A DNA stretch of 22,162 nt from Deltaproteobacteria bacterium. GTDB taxonomy: Bacteria; Desulfobacterota; Syntrophobacteria; BM002. Of this stretch, positions 21,032 through 22,162 are shown piece by piece. Positions within the stretch are counted from its first letter, which is position 1. Each line of letters begins with the position of its first letter. The stretch lies in contig CP070843.1 in the NCBI GenBank assembly GCA_020350905.1, positions 2,650,722-2,672,883 of the forward strand. Reading direction: 5' to 3'. The translations under genes and the position numbers were made by a program. Below the pieces are notes generated by a model. It ran no database searches and was not told where the DNA came from. It worked only from the letters and a program-made list of their open reading frames with translations.

Positions 21032-21919
21032 TTATGCCCTCGGATGGTATTTCTTGTGCACCTCCGTGAGTCTCTCCCGCGCAACATGTGTATATATCTG
21101 TGTAGTGCTTATGTCGGCATGACCCAGCATCATCTGCACAGAGCGCAAGTCTGCCCCACGTTCGAGGAGATGGGTAGCAAACGAGTGTCGCAAGGTGTGA
21201 GGAGTGAGTGATTCTTGCATTCCTGCTTGATGCCCATATTTCTTCAACAACTTCCAGAAGCCTTGCCTGGTCATGGCAGTCCCTCGATTGCTGACAAAAA
21301 GAATCTCACTCACCCTACCCTTCAGCAAACGTGGCCGTGACCCCAATGTATAGTTTCGCACCGCCTCAGTGGCTGCCTCTCCCATTGGTACAACGCGTTC
21401 TTTGGACCCCTTACCACGTGCAACCAGAAAACCCACCTCCAGGTTGACGCGCCCTACGGCAAGTGTGATCAACTCGGAAACGCGCAACCCAGTGCCATAG
21501 AGAAGCTCTAGCATGGCAGCGTCTCTTTGGCCCAAAGGAAGATCTGGATTTGGCTGCGCCAGCAACCGCTCCACCTCTGCATAACTGAGCACAGTCGGAA
21601 GCTGGCGCCGGAGTCGGGGCGATGTCAGATTCGCCGCTGGACTCTTTTTCAGGTGGCTGTCGCGTACCATAAATTTAAAGAAGCCGCGCATCGCCGAAAG
21701 CAGTCTTGCCCTGCTTCTGGGAGCCAAGCCCTGCTCCTGGGCCCGGGAAAGGAAAGCGATTATCTCGGGGAACCGAACCTGGCTCCAGTTATCTATCCCG
21801 CGACCTTTAAGGTAACTCAGAAACTTACGCAGATCGGCGCTGTAGGAAGCTCGGGTATTGGCGGCAAGACCCTTCTCTACAGTAAGATAGTCGAGATAAA
21901 GATCCAGATGGGTTTCCAT
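21032..21919 (-). CDS. xerD: Tyrosine recombinase XerD
   Basis: A 295-residue tyrosine recombinase of the XerC/XerD type, which resolves chromosome dimers at dif together with its partner and FtsK. The N-terminal SAM-like core-binding domain spans about residues 1-90 (YLTVEKGLAANTRASYSADL). All catalytic residues are present: Arg146 in GTGLRVSEL, Lys170 in RGKGSKER, His241 and Arg244 in TPHTLRHSFATHLLERGADL, His267 in LGHADISTTQIYTHV, and the nucleophile Tyr276. Spacing and length fit XerD better than XerC. The ATG at 21919 follows AGGA three bases upstream of the start region. A full copy of the palindromic element lies 41 bases upstream of the start. Confidence 0.92.
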   Translation of the reverse strand: METHLDLYLDYLTVEKGLAANTRASYSADLRKFLSYLKGRGIDNWSQVRFPEIIAFLSRAQEQGLAPRSRARLLSAMRGFFKFMVRDSHLKKSPAANLTSPRLRRQLPTVLSYAEVERLLAQPNPDLPLGQRDAAMLELLYGTGLRVSELITLAVGRVNLEVGFLVARGKGSKERVVPMGEAATEAVRNYTLGSRPRLLKGRVSEILFVSNRGTAMTRQGFWKLLKKYGHQAGMQESLTPHTLRHSFATHLLERGADLRSVQMMLGHADISTTQIYTHVARERLTEVHKKYHPRA

Positions 21920-21960
21920 TGCTTCCTGACTATTTCACATTTTGCTCGGGGAAAGCCAGC

Positions 21961-22146
21961 CTAGCCCGGGTATTTCATGAATTGTCGTCGCGAGACCGTG
22001 GAGAAGAGCGTGCCACCGGGCAACCGCAGGAGGTTGGATCCGAGGCGTACTTGAACAGTACGTCGCAGGGTCCGACACGCGAGGACGCCCGGAAGGACGG
22101 TCATATCTGCGGTCGCAGCAGGCCATTCATGAAATATCCGGGCTAG
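21961..22146. repeat. Full copy of the palindromic structured element
   Basis: This 186-base copy has nearly perfect inverted ends (CTAGCCCGGGTATTTCATGA and TCATGAAATATCCGGGCTAG). The centre is CGTACT (22046-22051), TGAAC, AGTACG (22057-22062), flanked by pairing blocks GTTGGATCC (22033-22041) and GGGTCCGAC (22068-22076). It encodes no protein that I can recognise. It sits between xerD and whatever lies beyond the window end. Confidence 0.85.
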
Positions 22147-22162
22147 CCTTTGTTTTTCCAAT

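Noticed and set aside
21961..22161. Short frames inside the palindromic element at the window end
   Set aside because: They are produced by the repeat itself on both strands and are not conserved in frame between the copies.

Overview
The window looks like a chromosomal stretch of a Gram-negative bacterium, most likely a deltaproteobacterium (Desulfobacterota). The signs are an outer-membrane beta-barrel protein, an MlaC-type lipid-transfer protein, a clear sigma-54 (-24/-12) promoter, a DHH-CBS-nucleotidyltransferase fusion of the A-adding type, and an scpA-scpB-rluB order. No rRNA, CRISPR array, transposase or phage gene is visible. This taxonomic call is inference.

Layout. 1-371 has no gene but carries a perfect palindrome with direct repeats. 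372-2081 (minus) holds a small membrane-anchored protein and a YihY/BrkB-family membrane protein. 2375-4680 (plus) holds a sigma-54 promoter, a SPOR-domain/beta-barrel envelope protein and an orphan MlaC-like protein. 4823-9326 (minus) holds a putative DNA-binding protein, a YheT-type hydrolase, an EamA/DMT transporter, and a translationally coupled PhoU-like (DUF47) plus PiT phosphate-transport pair. 9327-10770 is almost gene-free: a decayed small ORF, hairpins, repeats, a probable small RNA with a strong terminator, and a long leader. 10771-13204 (plus) is a cluster of four unrecognised proteins, three of them exported or anchored. A tRNA-Val(CAC) lies at 13341-13416 (minus). 13603-21919 (minus) holds housekeeping genes: a membrane-anchored TPR protein, rluB, scpB, scpA, a 35-codon ORF, the tRNA nucleotidyltransferase and xerD.

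The most unusual content is in the gaps. Family 1 is a structured palindromic element of about 186 bp: two whole copies, one copy split by an insertion, and one lone end. Its ends sit next to ribosome binding sites or stop codons. Family 2 is a set of 7-bp (heptad) tandem repeats of several sequences, often as inverted arms around a short spacer. They tend to begin within a few bases of a stop codon, with GATT reading in the gene's own direction. One heptad-armed element lies inside a copy of the palindromic element. These two families are the best candidates for something undescribed here.

How the genes connect: PiT and DUF47 form a phosphate-uptake unit. ScpA and ScpB are kleisin partners of SMC in chromosome segregation, and XerD resolves chromosome dimers. 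RluB and the nucleotidyltransferase act in RNA maturation. The SPOR-barrel, MlaC-like, YihY-like and four-gene cluster proteins all point to the cell envelope. Functions were assigned by reading motifs only; no database search was possible.
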